64,000 nucleotides of DNA from positions 55,558,431 through 55,622,430 of the forward strand of contig OY755252.1 of assembly GCA_963576725.1 (NCBI GenBank), read 5' to 3'. A program made the translations under genes and the position numbers. Positions 39,079 to 54,000 of the stretch are shown here, in pieces. The first letter of the stretch is position 1. Every line of letters begins with the position of its first letter. This stretch comes from Azorinus chamasolen. Taxonomy: Eukaryota; Mollusca; Bivalvia; Cardiida; Solecurtidae. The notes beneath the pieces are model-generated. The model saw only the letters and a program-made list of their open reading frames with translations, did not search any database and was not told where the DNA came from.

Positions 39079-42000
39079 TCCATGGGTGAGTCCAAGCATG
39101 CGTCGGACACCTTTGATTGCAAACAGTGTCGACCCAGGACAGATAATATGTATATGATGAGATATCGGGTCAAGGTTTACCCCTGTTTTATATAAACGCC
39201 TTTTCATATATTTACAAACAGAGTAGACCCAGATTAGACGGCTCTTAACGTCTTCCAAAAACACTGACTGGAGATTCACTAAATTTTAGAGGAATGATTT
39301 GTAGGTGAACCTCTATCAGATTTGTATAAATCATTCCTGTCCGTTGCATAAATAGGTCAAATGAGATCTATTAATCAGGTGAGCGATACAGGGTCATCAT
39401 AGCCTTCTAGTTACTAAATGGACTCTATAATCAAACCACGTGTACGCACTTGTAATAAACCAAGGAGCATTGAACAATCTGTTTATAATTAACGAGCCGC
39501 AGACACCCAGTGGTTTCATAATTTTGATTGATTTGTCATGAGATTAATTTCGACTCAAAGTAGTTCGGCAACAAATGGTTTTGTACAATGTGGCCAAGTA
39601 AAAGTCAATTTATTAGTGACGAAATACACTGCGTAGATCAAAGCTGGCTTTGAAATGCCATGCAGTGTGCGATTTATCCAATTAAATAACAAATCACATG
39701 ATTTTCTGTTTAGGAATTAGAAGGCACATTTGTTGCTTATTATTACTACAAAGGTACGGAGTCACCTCCGTGATAAGTTGTCGGTTCAGCTAAAGGACAT
39801 TTTACCATCAATAATGTTGCATTTATAAGCAAACCAGACACACATACAAAAATAGGATAACTGAATTTCATTAGTTCTTCAGTCATTTATTGATACTAGG
39901 TTAGCCGCGACCTTTGGGAAACCGACGATTCAAAAGCGCGTTTCGTTCGTTTATTAGCCCAGACCATCGGAGAAGAAAATATTCCATTATGAGCGTATAC
40001 AACAATATCACGCTAAAGCAAAATTCCCTCTTTATAATTATATTTTGAGGTTGATCTATTCAACAATTCATTCATGAGATATTGCCATTTTATGCACTCA
40101 TAATCCAACAAATACATTTATATAATGTTCAGATAATCGGTCATTCTATCACTGTTCAACATTCCACAATATTTACATTCGTCCTGCAAAGTCCTTATAT
40201 AACCTTATTCTAAAGAGAAAGTTGCATTTTCCCATGAAGGTTCATTAAAAAAATCCGTTGAAATATAAGAAATACAATGGAATATAAATATAAGAAATAA
40301 ATGACGCGCTCCCGGTGTTCATAGGTTATGCAACGCATAGCTTTACGAGCAAAGATTCACGTGAAGCCCTTCGGGCTTCACTAACTTTGCTCGTAAAGCT
40401 ATGCGTTGCATAACCTCGTGAACACCGGGAGCACGTCATTCATTTCTTAATTATAGGCGCCGCTTTCCAGTGTCAATCGCGAACACATACGGAACTTGTC
40501 GAGATACCCCGGAGTACCAATCGGAACACCGCCGATTATTTACTGTTGTTAGCTATGGAACGCCATTCTGCCATGCTAATTGCTTTATTTCAATACAAAA
40601 TGCTTTTTGCCAATTGTGTAAATTGTTAGGGAATGTTCCAAATGATGGATGTAAATGACAAATGCGAAGTGTGAAATGCTTATTGCTAAATGAATGTTTG
40701 CACTACTGGCATTGAACAGCGCCATTTTTAAAGTGACTGCACATTTGCTAAATGCATGTTTATTTACATTAAAGCTTATAGATGCTTACTGCACTAGTAA
40801 ATTAAAAATGGCACTGATCAATGCTAGTAGTGCAAACATGAATTTAGCAATAAGCATTTTGCATTTCGCATTTGTCGTTTACATCTATCATTTGGAACAT
40901 TCCGGTCCTTTCCCTAGCAATTTCCACAATTGGCAAAAAGCATTTAGCAAATAGCATGGCAGAACGGCGTTCCTTAGTTAGCAACGCTAACTACTCGTCG
41001 ATATCGCGAACACATACGGAACTTACCGAAATATCCCGGGGAACCAGCTGGAACTCCGCCGAGTAGCTACTACTGTTGATACAAATCCTATCTACTAGTC
41101 AGTTTCCAGCTAGCTCGGACATTTTTTTTTTATAATACAAGACATATGTATTACCCGATGTTTATTTAAAATTTCAATACCCACTGAATATTCATGGACA
41201 AAATAGTTATAATGAAATACGGAAAGTGGAACTTTGTAGCGAGTTTAGAAAGTAAAAAAACAGAATTATCAAATTCCATTACCAAACATGGCAGACCCTG
41301 ATCAGACGGCTCCTATAGGATATCTGGTCTAGGTTTACTCTGTTTGCGAATGTTAAAACATTTTTATATGAATGAAATGGTTAACCATTCGCTTGCTATT
41401 CACGTCAATATACCTACCTGTAAATAGTGAAGACCCAGATGAGACAGCTCCTGCAGGAGATGTCTCATCAGGGTCTGCACTATTTACAAGTTGATTATGC
41501 AACCATTGCACTCCATAGCTGTGATTGCACAGCGAAATACTTTTACACAGTGAAGATATATACAATTATACAAAAGGGCATGGGTAAAGAAGGAGAACTG
41601 TTTTTTTTTAAATTCAGCAAGAGAAGGGTTAGGGGAAACGTTCGCACATGTAGATCTATAAAGCTTAATATGTCTCGATAAATTTTCATCCTGCATCACA
41701 ACAACATAGATGAGACAAATAACAGGGGACCATTTCGTGGGTCTTCATGGTCTAAAAAGTAAAAAATCAAATGATTAGTGTTATATTATACCCACGAAAT
41801 GGCCCCCTGTATATAATATAACACTAAATCGACCCAATCATTTTTTTTTTGACTTTTTAGACCATGTAGACTCACGAAATGGCACCCTGTGAGTCAAATT
41901 ATAACATTACAACTAAGTCATGTTTCAAAATGCCTCACTAGTTTCTCAAAATTACATTTGAATCTAAGTCATATATTACGTCATAAATATCACGTCATAT

Positions 42001-45000
42001 CTAAGTCATATATTACGTCATAAATATCACATCATATTTACATTTACTCCATAACAATGCCTTTCTACGCATTTGCAAACAGAGTAGACCCAGATCAGAC
42101 AGCGCAAGAGACGTCTGATTAGCGTCTGCTATGTTTACTGTCTACAGTTTCTGCCATGACCTACTTCCTGTGGTATTGTGCCAAAAAGTCTACATGTCTG
42201 AGTCCTATTATAAAAGTTTTGTCTGAAAGGCATGCTTATACCATGGCCGCCAGCATCAAAATCTCGCCATTTTAAGTGACATTTCGTTTGGTTCGTCCCA
42301 TCCACCAAGACCCAGCCTACTTGAAACGCGAATTGCATATTTGAACGGAAATGAAGAAAGTTGAGCAGAAAACATTAAAACAGATCTAAATTTGAGCAGA
42401 CATTTTTTTCATAGCGGGATAATGGAGTTCGTCTGGTATAGGCGATGATTTCTTAGCGTGCTAAGACATCATTCGTCTCGCTTTAACCATGACAAGCAAA
42501 CTTTTGACCTTTTTGACCATTGTACCCTCAATGTAAATGAATACCCAAATCGGATTTTTCCTTATCCCACAATAAAAATGTTAATACATAGTGGACCAGA
42601 GCAACAGATAGGAGCATACTCAAATACGAAAATCGTCATTTCTCCCTATGTTGTGACCACTCTTAAGAATCGTCTTAAAAACATCTCTTCGATACGATTA
42701 TAAAAAGTGGTCACAACGTATGGTTTGGTGGACACATAAAGGAGCCATTCTTGAAAATGTTTACACATCTTATCTGAACTTCTACTCATATTCTGATCTG
42801 GTTCAAGTTTTACCGAATTCCGATTTTATCAAGCATTAAGGAAACCATTGACCAAACGTCAAACAGCTTGGATCCAGATAAGACGCCGAGTTGCACCCCG
42901 TTTCAACTGGATCTAAGTTGTATGCAAATACGAATCGAGTCGTGACACGCGGGATGAGTGTTAACTTTAAAACCTCATGAATATTCATAAAAAAATGCTG
43001 GTATCATTAATATTCATAAGTTGATTTTTTATAACGGTACATGAACACAGTTTGCTTTTTATCTCGGAAAAAATTATATAGTTATATAATCCCATAAGCG
43101 AAAACCAGCGGGGCCGTCTGATCTTGGTCTACCTGCTTAACCATGTACTCCATGGAGACGCCTTTATATGCATTTGCAAACAAAGTAGACCTAGATCAGG
43201 CGGCTCATGTAGGAGCCGTTTGACTAGGGTCTGTTTTGTTTGCTCATTTAATTTAAATAATGTAGATTTGATTCTATAGTTTCTGCTTAGGTAAAAATGG
43301 TGATTTAACCCTTTCGCTGCCAATGCCGGATCTGTGATTACCTATGCAAACAGTTTGGATCCAGATGAGACGCCGAGTAACTCGGCGTCTCATCAGGATC
43401 CAAACTGTTTGTTACAGTTACTATGTTTTTGAAATAAAAATAGAGAAAATAAAAAAAAATGAAAATTTGTAGCAGACGACAAAGTTAGCAGACGACAGAG
43501 TATGGCAGCGAAAGGATTAATAAGGGATTGTAAAATTAATCCAATGAATTAATATTCATGTCGTCATTATTTCTTAGATGAATATCCATGGAGCAAAGGG
43601 TTTTAAAGGCTTGAAAAGGTGTTTATATCAAGTAAAGGGTCAAGGGTTCATTTGTCTGATTTATGAGGCGAGACCAATTTATGTTTTTATACACAATGTA
43701 TAATGTGATAAAACACAGTTAGACTTGAGTTGAGGACTGTAACCCAATCAGCCGAGAGTGTATAGAAAAGTACCCCTTTCCCTCATAGAAACGCCTTTTC
43801 ACGCCTTTGCAAATATAATAGACTCAGATCAGACGGCTCCTGAAGGAACAGTCTGATCAGGGTCTGCTCTGTTTGCCTATGACATGATATATATGTGATT
43901 TTACATATTTCTACAAAATTTGTCAAAGCTAATAATTCCCCTGAACATTTTACTATAAAAGTTCAGCTTATAAACATACAGGATGTTATGATTTCCAACA
44001 TGAATATTAAACAGGTAAAGGGTTAACTCTTTCGCTGCAAACTTTTGTCGTCTGCAAACTTTGTCGTCTGTTACAATTTTCAGCTTTCTATTGTTCTTTA
44101 TTTTTGTTTCATAAAATGAAAAAGTAACAAACAGTTTGGGTCCTGATGAGACGCCGAGTTACTCGGCGTCTCATCTGGATCCAAACTGTTTACATAGGTA
44201 ATGAGAGATGCAACATTGGCAGCGATGGAGTTAAACCGCCATTGAACGAGCATCCAGTAGAAGTAGAAATATGGGCGTTTAACCTTGTACCTGGTGAATA
44301 TTCATGCAAGAAATATGAACTAACTGAATTGTGAACATGGCATCTTTACCAAATTGGAAGCTATAGAAACAGCTCTACCCGGTATATTATATCGTAAGCA
44401 ACCAGAGCAGACCCAGATCAGACAGTTCCTACAGGAGCTGTCTGATCTGGGTCTTTTCAGTTTGTAAACGCGTAAGAATGAGTATCTAAGACTGCTGATA
44501 CACTAACTTTTACTATATACATGTACATATTGTTGTCTGCGAACAACTGTCGTCTGCTTCAGTTGCCATCTTTGAATTTTCTTCTTATTTGTTAAAAGGC
44601 TCGATGTTGTGTAGGCGCCGTCTGGTTCTGCACTTCCTGTCATATATCTCTTGTTCATAGGTACAGTTTAACTCGGCGTCTCATCAGGATCCAAACTGTT
44701 TGTTACTGTTACAATGTTTTTGAAACAAAATTGAAGAAAGTCAAAAGAATGAAAATTTGTAGCAGACGACGAAGTTAGCAGACGACAGAGTTTGGCAGCG
44801 AAAGGGTTAAAGTCTAATATTAATACAGTCAGTATTTTATATGAATATTCATCGGGTAAAAGGTTAATACATGTATCTTCATCTGAATATACCAAGTGTC
44901 AAGGATTGGCAGTTTAAAAATGTTTCTGTTCAAAGCATCGTTGAACAGTAAATATCTACATGGCTTCAAGAATAATCACTAATATACTCGTAGTTGTACT

Positions 45001-48000
45001 TGAGAACGTTTTATCAGGGACATTTGACTAAAGGTATGCATGCTGACAATGGCACAAAAACTTGGGAACCTGTTTATCTGGTGGATTCCATCTAAAGGCT
45101 AACGCTAGTTATGTCTTATAGTTAGTGCATGCCGAATATGACATACACCCTCTGAAACCTTTTTATCTGGTGCATTGTGCCTAAAGGCCAAAAGTAGTTA
45201 TATCTTCTAGTTTATGCATGCTGGATATGGCATAAAAGCTCGGCAACTTTTTATCAGGGGCATTCCACCTTAAACCATTCCCCGATATTGACGCCCTGTG
45301 GCTTCTCTGTAAAAGTCACATTTTGAAACCATTGTGATAAGTAAGCATTTGCTCCATAATCACAATGGTTTCAAAACGACACAATTCTATTGCGTTCTTT
45401 TTGTCAGTAAATGCTCCTTTTCAGTAGATTTTTTCAAAGAGGTTTTGTCTAAAAAGACTGATGGAATGGGTTAAGGTGCATGCCACCTTAAGGTTGAATG
45501 ACAAATGGCTTCGTGTGTATGCATGATGAGTGACGCATACAAAGCGGATATTACATTCGTGTTCATTTATATCTGATTTTTACCAAAAATGACCAAAATA
45601 TATAAGACATGATACAGTATAAGCAGATTTTATTCCATACTGTTACATGTATATCATTTCATGAAAAAAGATCCGGCCACAGATTTGGCCCACATGAGTT
45701 ACAGCCCTTCCACATATAGCACGATACGTTCCGAAAGGCATATGTACTTTAATAAAATTTGGTAAAAAGCAATAGTAAACACGACACAACCCCCCCCCCC
45801 CCCCCCAAGAAGGCGCATTTTCCTTTTTATATTCAAATTACTTACGTCATTTGCGCGTTATATTACACGCATGCATTTTGTTTGTCATATGATCAAATCT
45901 GGAGACCAATTATCTTGTACGTTCCACGTTAAGGTTGAAGGAACATGTTAATGTTTTCCATTTTATGCATGCTGGTTGTCGCATATAAACTCAAGAATGT
46001 TTGATCTTCTTCAAGTGTATGCATATAAACTCGAGAAGTTTTAGTGCATTCCGTATTAACCCTTCGCTTGGTATTTACGTCAGTATACCTACCTGTAAAT
46101 AGTGAAGACCCAGATGAGACAGCTCATGCAAGAGCTGTCTCATCAGGGTCTGCACTATTTACAAATTGGTTTTGCAACCAGTGCACTCCACAGCAGTGAT
46201 TTCACAGCGAAATACTTGTACACAGTGAAGATATATGTAATTATACAACAGGGCATGGGTAAAGAAGGAGACATGTATTTTAAAATTCAGCAGGAGAAGG
46301 GTTATGTTTCATTACAATGCACTTAATGTTATACTATACAGCGGAACCTCGATATCTCGAACAAGGGACCATACAAATTACTTCGAGATAACACAAGTTC
46401 GAGTCATCCGATTTCTAATCTTGACAATTTCTCAAGTCCAAAACTTAACTCAGGTCTATAGTAATGCTGAAAGCTCCCGTAGGAGCTTTCAGCATTACTT
46501 TGGACCTGCATTTAGCTGTCACATGTGTTTCTAGATATGTATGTTATAGTGCTACAGTTAGGAGGACTGAACTTTCACATCGAGTTATCCAAAACGTTCG
46601 AGTTATCCGAGTTCGAGATATTGCGGTTCATATGTACCACACAACCTTCAAGCCTTTCCAGTTGAATTTACGAAAACACGAAGTGCGCGTGACAAGCCAT
46701 AATTTGACGCTAATTAACATAACTTAACCCTCTCAACACAGGAGACTCGTACACTGCCATTTGCAATTAGTGTAGACCAAGACCAGGGGCCTACCAGATG
46801 AACCCTTTGACCAGTGTCTGCACTGTTTGTTATTCAAAATACTCTAGTTTATTTAAACCTTTCATACTGTGTGAACTGTTTTATCCAACACTGATGGGAT
46901 ATTCCACTTCGAGAATCCAGGGTTGAAAGTGTTAATTTAATGTGTGATAGAAGCTGTCAACTTGATACACAATCTAATCAATGAAAGAATAGGATGATAA
47001 AATAAGGTGCAGACCATAGACGACAACGAAATACTGTCTGTATACATAACACTAGAGCTACATATAAAGGTGCGTACCCAAATATTATCATTGTCATTTC
47101 TCCGCCAAACCCCATACTGTGACTACACTTTAGAATTGTCTCTTTAAAGATTCAATTTTGAATTACATTGAAACAGCGATCGTCCCAAAATAAGTCTAAT
47201 TCAAGATATTTATTCCATTACCCCATGAATATTCATGTACATGTAATAAATAACATCAAGAATATTGATTAGTAGAAATTTCATTTTGGCACAATGTCAT
47301 GAAAACACTAATATTTAGCCATGATAGATATTGCACGAGTAGAATCATATTTATATTATTTCATAAGCAAGCAGAACAGACCCTGATCAGCTGTCTGGTC
47401 TGGGTCTGCTCTGTTTGCAATAGCGTAGAAATACGTATTTATGGAGTAAAGGGTTAACCCCTTTCAGTGCTATGAAGACGGGTCGGTGATATCATGCAAA
47501 CAGTTTGGATCCAGATGAGACGCCGAGTATATCAGCGTCCCATCAAGATCCAAACTGTTTGACATGTAGGCATTGAAGAAATCTTGAAGCAGATGAAAAT
47601 GTGTCCAGCAGACGACAGCGCTGGCAACAGAATGAATACAGGAAAACGTCTCTATTATTATATATACATGTACCACATTTATATAGAGTAAAACCTCTCT
47701 ATAACAACCACTAAATTACATCAAGTAGTTTGTGTTAAAGGCATGTGGATGCTTAAATCAAGATGAAAGTAAAACAGAACGCTCTATAGGAGCGTTCTGT
47801 TTCACTTTCACCTTGATTTAAGCAGCCACCTGCCCAAAATACCAACCAATTAATTAACACAATGCAATTGTCGTTATAAAGGTTATAAAGAGGTTTTACT
47901 GTATACCACATGTATATAGATCTAGCGCTTTTCTCACAGGATATGTGCGTTCACTATTACGATCACTGAATGAATAAACAATAACGAAAAGTTAACCCTT

Positions 48001-51000
48001 TACTTCATGAATATTCATGTAAGACAGTATACACAATATATGTGTACGTAATGAATATTAATTAGATGAAATTTGATAATAGTATACACATGTAGTTTGA
48101 CTATGACAGAAACTGCATTATCACACAACCTGCGGTTACCGAGTGGTATTATACTTTGTGTCTATTATATGTTCATCTGTAAGCTCTGTCGCCATCAGTG
48201 TTAGGTCTTTACTTGGTTGCCTGTTTATTTTAACCGTACCCTTTGCCATTATTTGTATAGTTTGCCATTGCCTGTATCAATGTTTTATAATGGGAGTTTC
48301 AATTCTAACCCAATTTCCTCTTTAAAATGAAAATAAAATGCGTTTCAATTGAATTAACCAGGTCATTCTCTGAAATGCCCAAACAATCCGGACGCCGTGT
48401 TTAAATTTTAATGTTAACCCTTTCCTTTGTATAAGCGCATTTTCACACCTTTGCAAACAGAGTATACCCAGATCAGACGAATCATGTAGGAGCCGTCTGA
48501 TCAGGGTCTGTCCTGTTTGCTTATGGTAAAATATAGCATGGCACATCATCACAGCCATGGCACAATTAAGAAGACTTTTTATTTACCGGAAGTTGCATTC
48601 TGTGTACATGGTATGTTAGAATTTACGATAATTTCTATAGAAGCTGCGACCATCGTATGTTAGAATGTGCGATATTTTCTGGAGTTGCGATAGTCGTATA
48701 TTAGAATTTAAAATAACTTTTCTTACCATCATCTTCTCTAATGTATAGCACTGCTACGACCACGCCCACAATCACCAAGGCAACAACAAACATGCAGACC
48801 AGAATGAGTATGAATTTGCGTCGGCTCCATGACGAAACGTCCCCTGAACCTGAAAATAGTTCCTCTGTCGTCCGCTCCCTGTATTTCTTCGAGTTCGCGC
48901 CCTTTTCCGTGGTAGCGCTTTGGTAGTATGGAAGTTTGCCTTCGTTCGAAGAAAATCCAGCATTGTCATAAGTTTGTGAAAAAGACCCCGCAGCTCCTTG
49001 ACTTTTCTAAATTTAAATGTACAACCAGTTAATATAGAGAAGTGTACGAAAAATCCCTCTAAACTGGAATTTTACAAAAGAAGAATTTAGATTGGTTTAG
49101 AAGGTGACTGCTTCATGAAGAATGAAAGTCATGCAAAAGGAGCTTTCTGCATGACTTTCATCCTGTATTTAGCAGTCACTTGTCTTACAGACAGACATTA
49201 AACTAATCCGGTTTAGAGAGGTTTTACTGTATTTAGTTTAAGTCAAATTTCTATCTCACTTTACAATAAAACCGCTCGAAACCGAACGTTGAAATTACCA
49301 GTGCATGTATAGTATCAGTGTAGGTCTCATTCAGACAGGTTGAAATTCTGCATCTCAAGCTCCCATGGTATCTCTCTGTATGAATTTCACCCTGCATTAA
49401 TCAACCATTGGCCTAAAAACGGACCTAATTGTTTCTTTGTTTAAATTCTGATTCCGATGGGTTTACTGAAAAGGCCTCTGGCGCATCACATACAGAATGT
49501 AATATCATTCAGCTGAATTACAATACTTGACTCATCCGTCATTGAAAATTGATGAAGCGAACCAACCAAATAATATTATTCGCAGAGTATACATGCACAT
49601 GCAGTTGTTGTAACAAACGATGCAAACCCTGATCTGATGGCTACTACAGGAACCCTCTGATCTGGGTCTATATTGTTTGCAAATGACCGATACATATGTT
49701 TCTCTTCCCGCATGAGCCTTTTGGTGTATTTGCAAACAGATTTGACCCAGATCAGACGGCTCATGAAGGATTCGATTTCTATCATACTAATTAATATTCT
49801 TAATATTTATGATTTCTACCATTATACTCTTTCTAATGATTCTAGCATTATAATCTGTGTAATTACTTCTAGCATTATACTCTTTCTAATAATTTCTAGC
49901 ATTATAATCTGTGTAATGACTTCTATTGCTATCAATGTTTGAATAATTTCTAGCATTACACTCTTTATATTGATAGTGATTTCTCGCGCTATATTCTTAA
50001 TGTTTAAAAGAATTCTAGCATCATGCTCTTAATATTTATAATGATTTATATCAAGATACTTCTTATATATTCATAATGATGTTTAGCATTTCATTCTATG
50101 TAAGTACTGTGCATGCTCATTAGGTATTTCTAGCATAACACTCATTATAATCATTTCTAGCATTATACTCTATATAATGATTTCTAAAATTAAAAATCTT
50201 ATAATAATTTCTAGCATTATGCTCTATATAATGATTTCTAATAGTACACTCTTAATAATGATTTTAGCATTATAATCTATATATACTGATTTCTAGCATT
50301 ACATTCCTTACAATAATTTCTAGCAATACACCCTTCATAATGATTTCTAACAGAACATTCGACAGTTTCTGCTTTGGTAAAAAGTTTGTTCATAATTTTA
50401 TTATAAAATAAGCTTATCAATATTCATGTTGACGTTAAATTCTTACATGAATATTCACAAGGAAAGGATAAACTTACCCCCAAATTTGACATTTCGTGAG
50501 TTATTTTATCGAATGAACTAACCCATCCCAATACAACACAAAACAATACAACACAATACAATACAATACAATACAGTACAATACAATACAAAACAATACA
50601 ATACAATACAATACAATACAATACAATACAATACAATACAATACAATACAATACGATACGATACAATACAATACAATACAATACAATACAATACAATACA
50701 ATACAATACAATACAATACAATACAATACAACCCAACCCAACCCAACCCAACCCACCCAACCCAACCCAACCCAGCCTAACCCAATCAACCCAACTCAAC
50801 CCAACCCAACCCAACCCAACCCAGCCCAGCCCAACCCAATCCATCCACCCCACCTAATCTCCATGCATGACTCTCCCTTTCGTTTTGTACTCACACACAC
50901 TCCTCAAACGGAACCGTGCGATACCGGTATATCACTGAGCTTATGAGACCTTCGTGTGGACCGATATATCAAAATCTCTCAGCCAATCATACCCAACCCA

Positions 51001-54000
51001 ACCCGTACAGTACCGGTATATCACTGAGCTTATGAGACCTTCGTGTGTACGGATATATCAAAATCTTTCAGCCAATCCCTATCTTGTTGCAACTTATATA
51101 GAATCGTCTCAAAAAGGGGTTTGGCGGAGAAATATATATAAAAATAGCTTTTCTAAATACAGTTCTTATCTATAAAACCCCAGTAAAACCCAGTATTAAT
51201 CCATTTGTGGCCAGTGTCCATTAAAAGGGCACAGGCGAACATTGTAGACCAAGATCAGAGGGCTTCTGAGTGATTCCTCTGATCAGAGTATGCGCAGTTT
51301 GCTGAACCCATCGATGTTGATGGCGTATACCAGCAGATATACTCTATGTTGTTCGTCCCTTAACATGAACAATGGGTGGTTCCGAAATAAGATCCGGACG
51401 GGGTTTGACTTTTTACACTCAGATGGATGTAGCTACAGAGCATAAACCATGCTCGTGTATAGAAATCGATATATCGATATATCGTCGATATTTGCCATCG
51501 ATATATCGATACAGAAAGTTTCATCAATGACACCTCTAGGTTTTCCATACATAACATGATAATAAATGGGTTCAGATACCCATCAAACGGAGTCTAATTC
51601 TTAAGTATTTTAGACACTAGCAACTAAGTAGATAAAAACAAAAATACCCCGCTGTGAAAAAAATTGAACCTGGTCAATTGTGATTACTGTCGAATCGACC
51701 AATCGTTTGAGAAACTAACGACCGAGTGGGTCAGCTTGGATCCTGGTGAGACGTCCCGGAGTCTCATCTGGATCCAAGCTATTTGTAAATGCTGGTAATG
51801 TCTCGGGTAGCGGGCTGAGGGTTAATGCGCGTCAAAGTCCTAAAAAAGGGCAATCGACTATTTTAACCCTTACCCTCGTATAAACGTTTTTACGCGTTTT
51901 CGCAAACAGAGTAGACCAAGATCAGACGGCTCCTATAGGAGCTGTCTGATCAGGGTCTGCTCTGTTTGCTTATAGTATTATATATATATGTCCTGTGTTC
52001 ATATGCAATTATAAAAAAATAATTTACATGTAATTAATATTCATGATGTCATTATTTCTTAAATGAATATTCAACAGAAAAGGGGTTTTAAGTTATCATC
52101 TGCATTGGACCCTTTACTCCGTGAATATTCATATAAGAAATAATGTATTATGAATATTAATTAGATTCATTTTTTATAAAAGTACATTGTATATGAACAC
52201 ATTTTTTAAAACCATTTGGCCACCGCAGACACTTTAGAGTCAGCAGATATAATTCCATAAGCAAACAGAGCAGACTCTGGTTAGACAACTCCTACAGGGG
52301 CCGTCATATCTGGATCTTCTTTGTTTGCAAATTTGTTAGAAGGTGTATCTGTTAAGCCCCATAATTTGACTTCTGTATGGTGGTCATTTTAGAGGGTTTT
52401 ACAATACAATAAAACCTGTCCTAAGCGGTAATTCATTGATTCAACATATATAGAACTCTTCAAAAGCAGGTGGTTGCACTGGGGGCCAACTACGGGTTAC
52501 ATGTATTATCAAAATGTTTTGCTACGACAATTTATATGAGTATTATAATAGATTTGTTTCCTACGAAGGCAACTTTGTTATCATAGGAAAACATTTCCCA
52601 ATTGATACACTGGCTTCGTAGGAAAACAAATCTATTAAAATACCCATATAAATTGTCGTAGCAAAACATTTGATAATAACACGTAGTTGGTCCCCAGTGT
52701 TGCTTAATGCAGGAAAAAGTAATGCAGAAAGCCCGTGTAGGAGCTTTCTGCATTACTTTTAGCCTGCATAACATCGGGTTGGTTCCAAAACGCCGTAACT
52801 GCAGCTTGTACAAGCTGCAGTTACGGCGTTTTGGAACCAACCCGACGAATAAAGCTACCAGCTGCTTTACAGCGCCATAATTAGACCTCTTTTTATGTAG
52901 CCGCTTAAGACGGTCTCTACTGTTTTATCATATCTACCATAGACAAACATGTATAACCCTTTTCAAAATCATTATTTACAAATCAAATTTTAGCATGATA
53001 CGAGCGAATCATTGGAAAACAGTTTGAATCCAGATGAGTGCAAGCTATTTGTTACTGTGGTTACGTAGTATAATCTGTCTTCAAAGAAGGGCCTATTTAA
53101 GGGTCTGTTAGGCAGGTGTCAGTTTAATGCATGTCAAAAGTAATGCAGAAAGCTCCTATAGGAGCTTTCTGCTTTAGTTTTTCCCTGCAATAACAAATAA
53201 CATGCATTTTAAGACTCCTATGTTCAATTAATGAATGGCCACTTATGACAGGTTCTATTGTATGTTTTTTTAAAGAAACAAAAAGGGAGAGAGGTGTCGA
53301 TGAGTAACTTGGTGAGTCTCAAGTTACTATGCTGTCATTACCTTTGAAAATAGTTTGGATCCAGACGAGACATCGAGTAACTCGGAGTAGTATAGAATTA
53401 AGGATGCTCTCTTATGCTCTCTTATGCTCTCTTATGCTATCTTACTCTTATTACTCGTCTTATGCGACCTTGACCTTGGTATGACCTTTGAGTGACCTTG
53501 GGATGCTCTCTTATTCTTATTACTCCTCGTCTTATTACTCGTCTTATGCGACCTTGAGATGGCCTTGTCCTAGAACGAGGTGACCTTTGGTGACCTTGTC
53601 CTAGTAAAAAACGACCTCTACATGACTTGGGGTGCTCTCTTATGATCAGATGCACATGCAGTACATATGGTCTCATAAGTCGAGCATTAATTGTATCGAA
53701 GGTAAGGTTAAAAAATTATTTCTTACATGAATACTGAACAGGCAAAGGGTTAACCCATTCTCGCATATGGACGCTTTTGACACTTCTGTGAAGGTCACTT
53801 TGTGAAACAAATGTGATAAATAGAGCATTTGCTCCTATACATAACATAAATCAGCTGATTAATATTCACAGTCGTTATTTCTTACATGAATATTCATTAA
53901 CACATTATCCCTTAGTGACGCATTTTTGCGCATCTATAAAAGTCACTTTATGAAACCATTGTGATAAATATAGCATGCGCGTATGTATTCTTATGCTCTT

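Noticed and set aside
41427..46326. Frames such as MKTQMRQLLQELSHQGLHYL and others with NSVDPDET
   Set aside because: They lie within MITE palindromes and recur with every copy; not genes.
50424..50853. Three overlapping minus-strand frames with LYCIV repeats
   Set aside because: Produced by the AATAC/AACCC pentamers.
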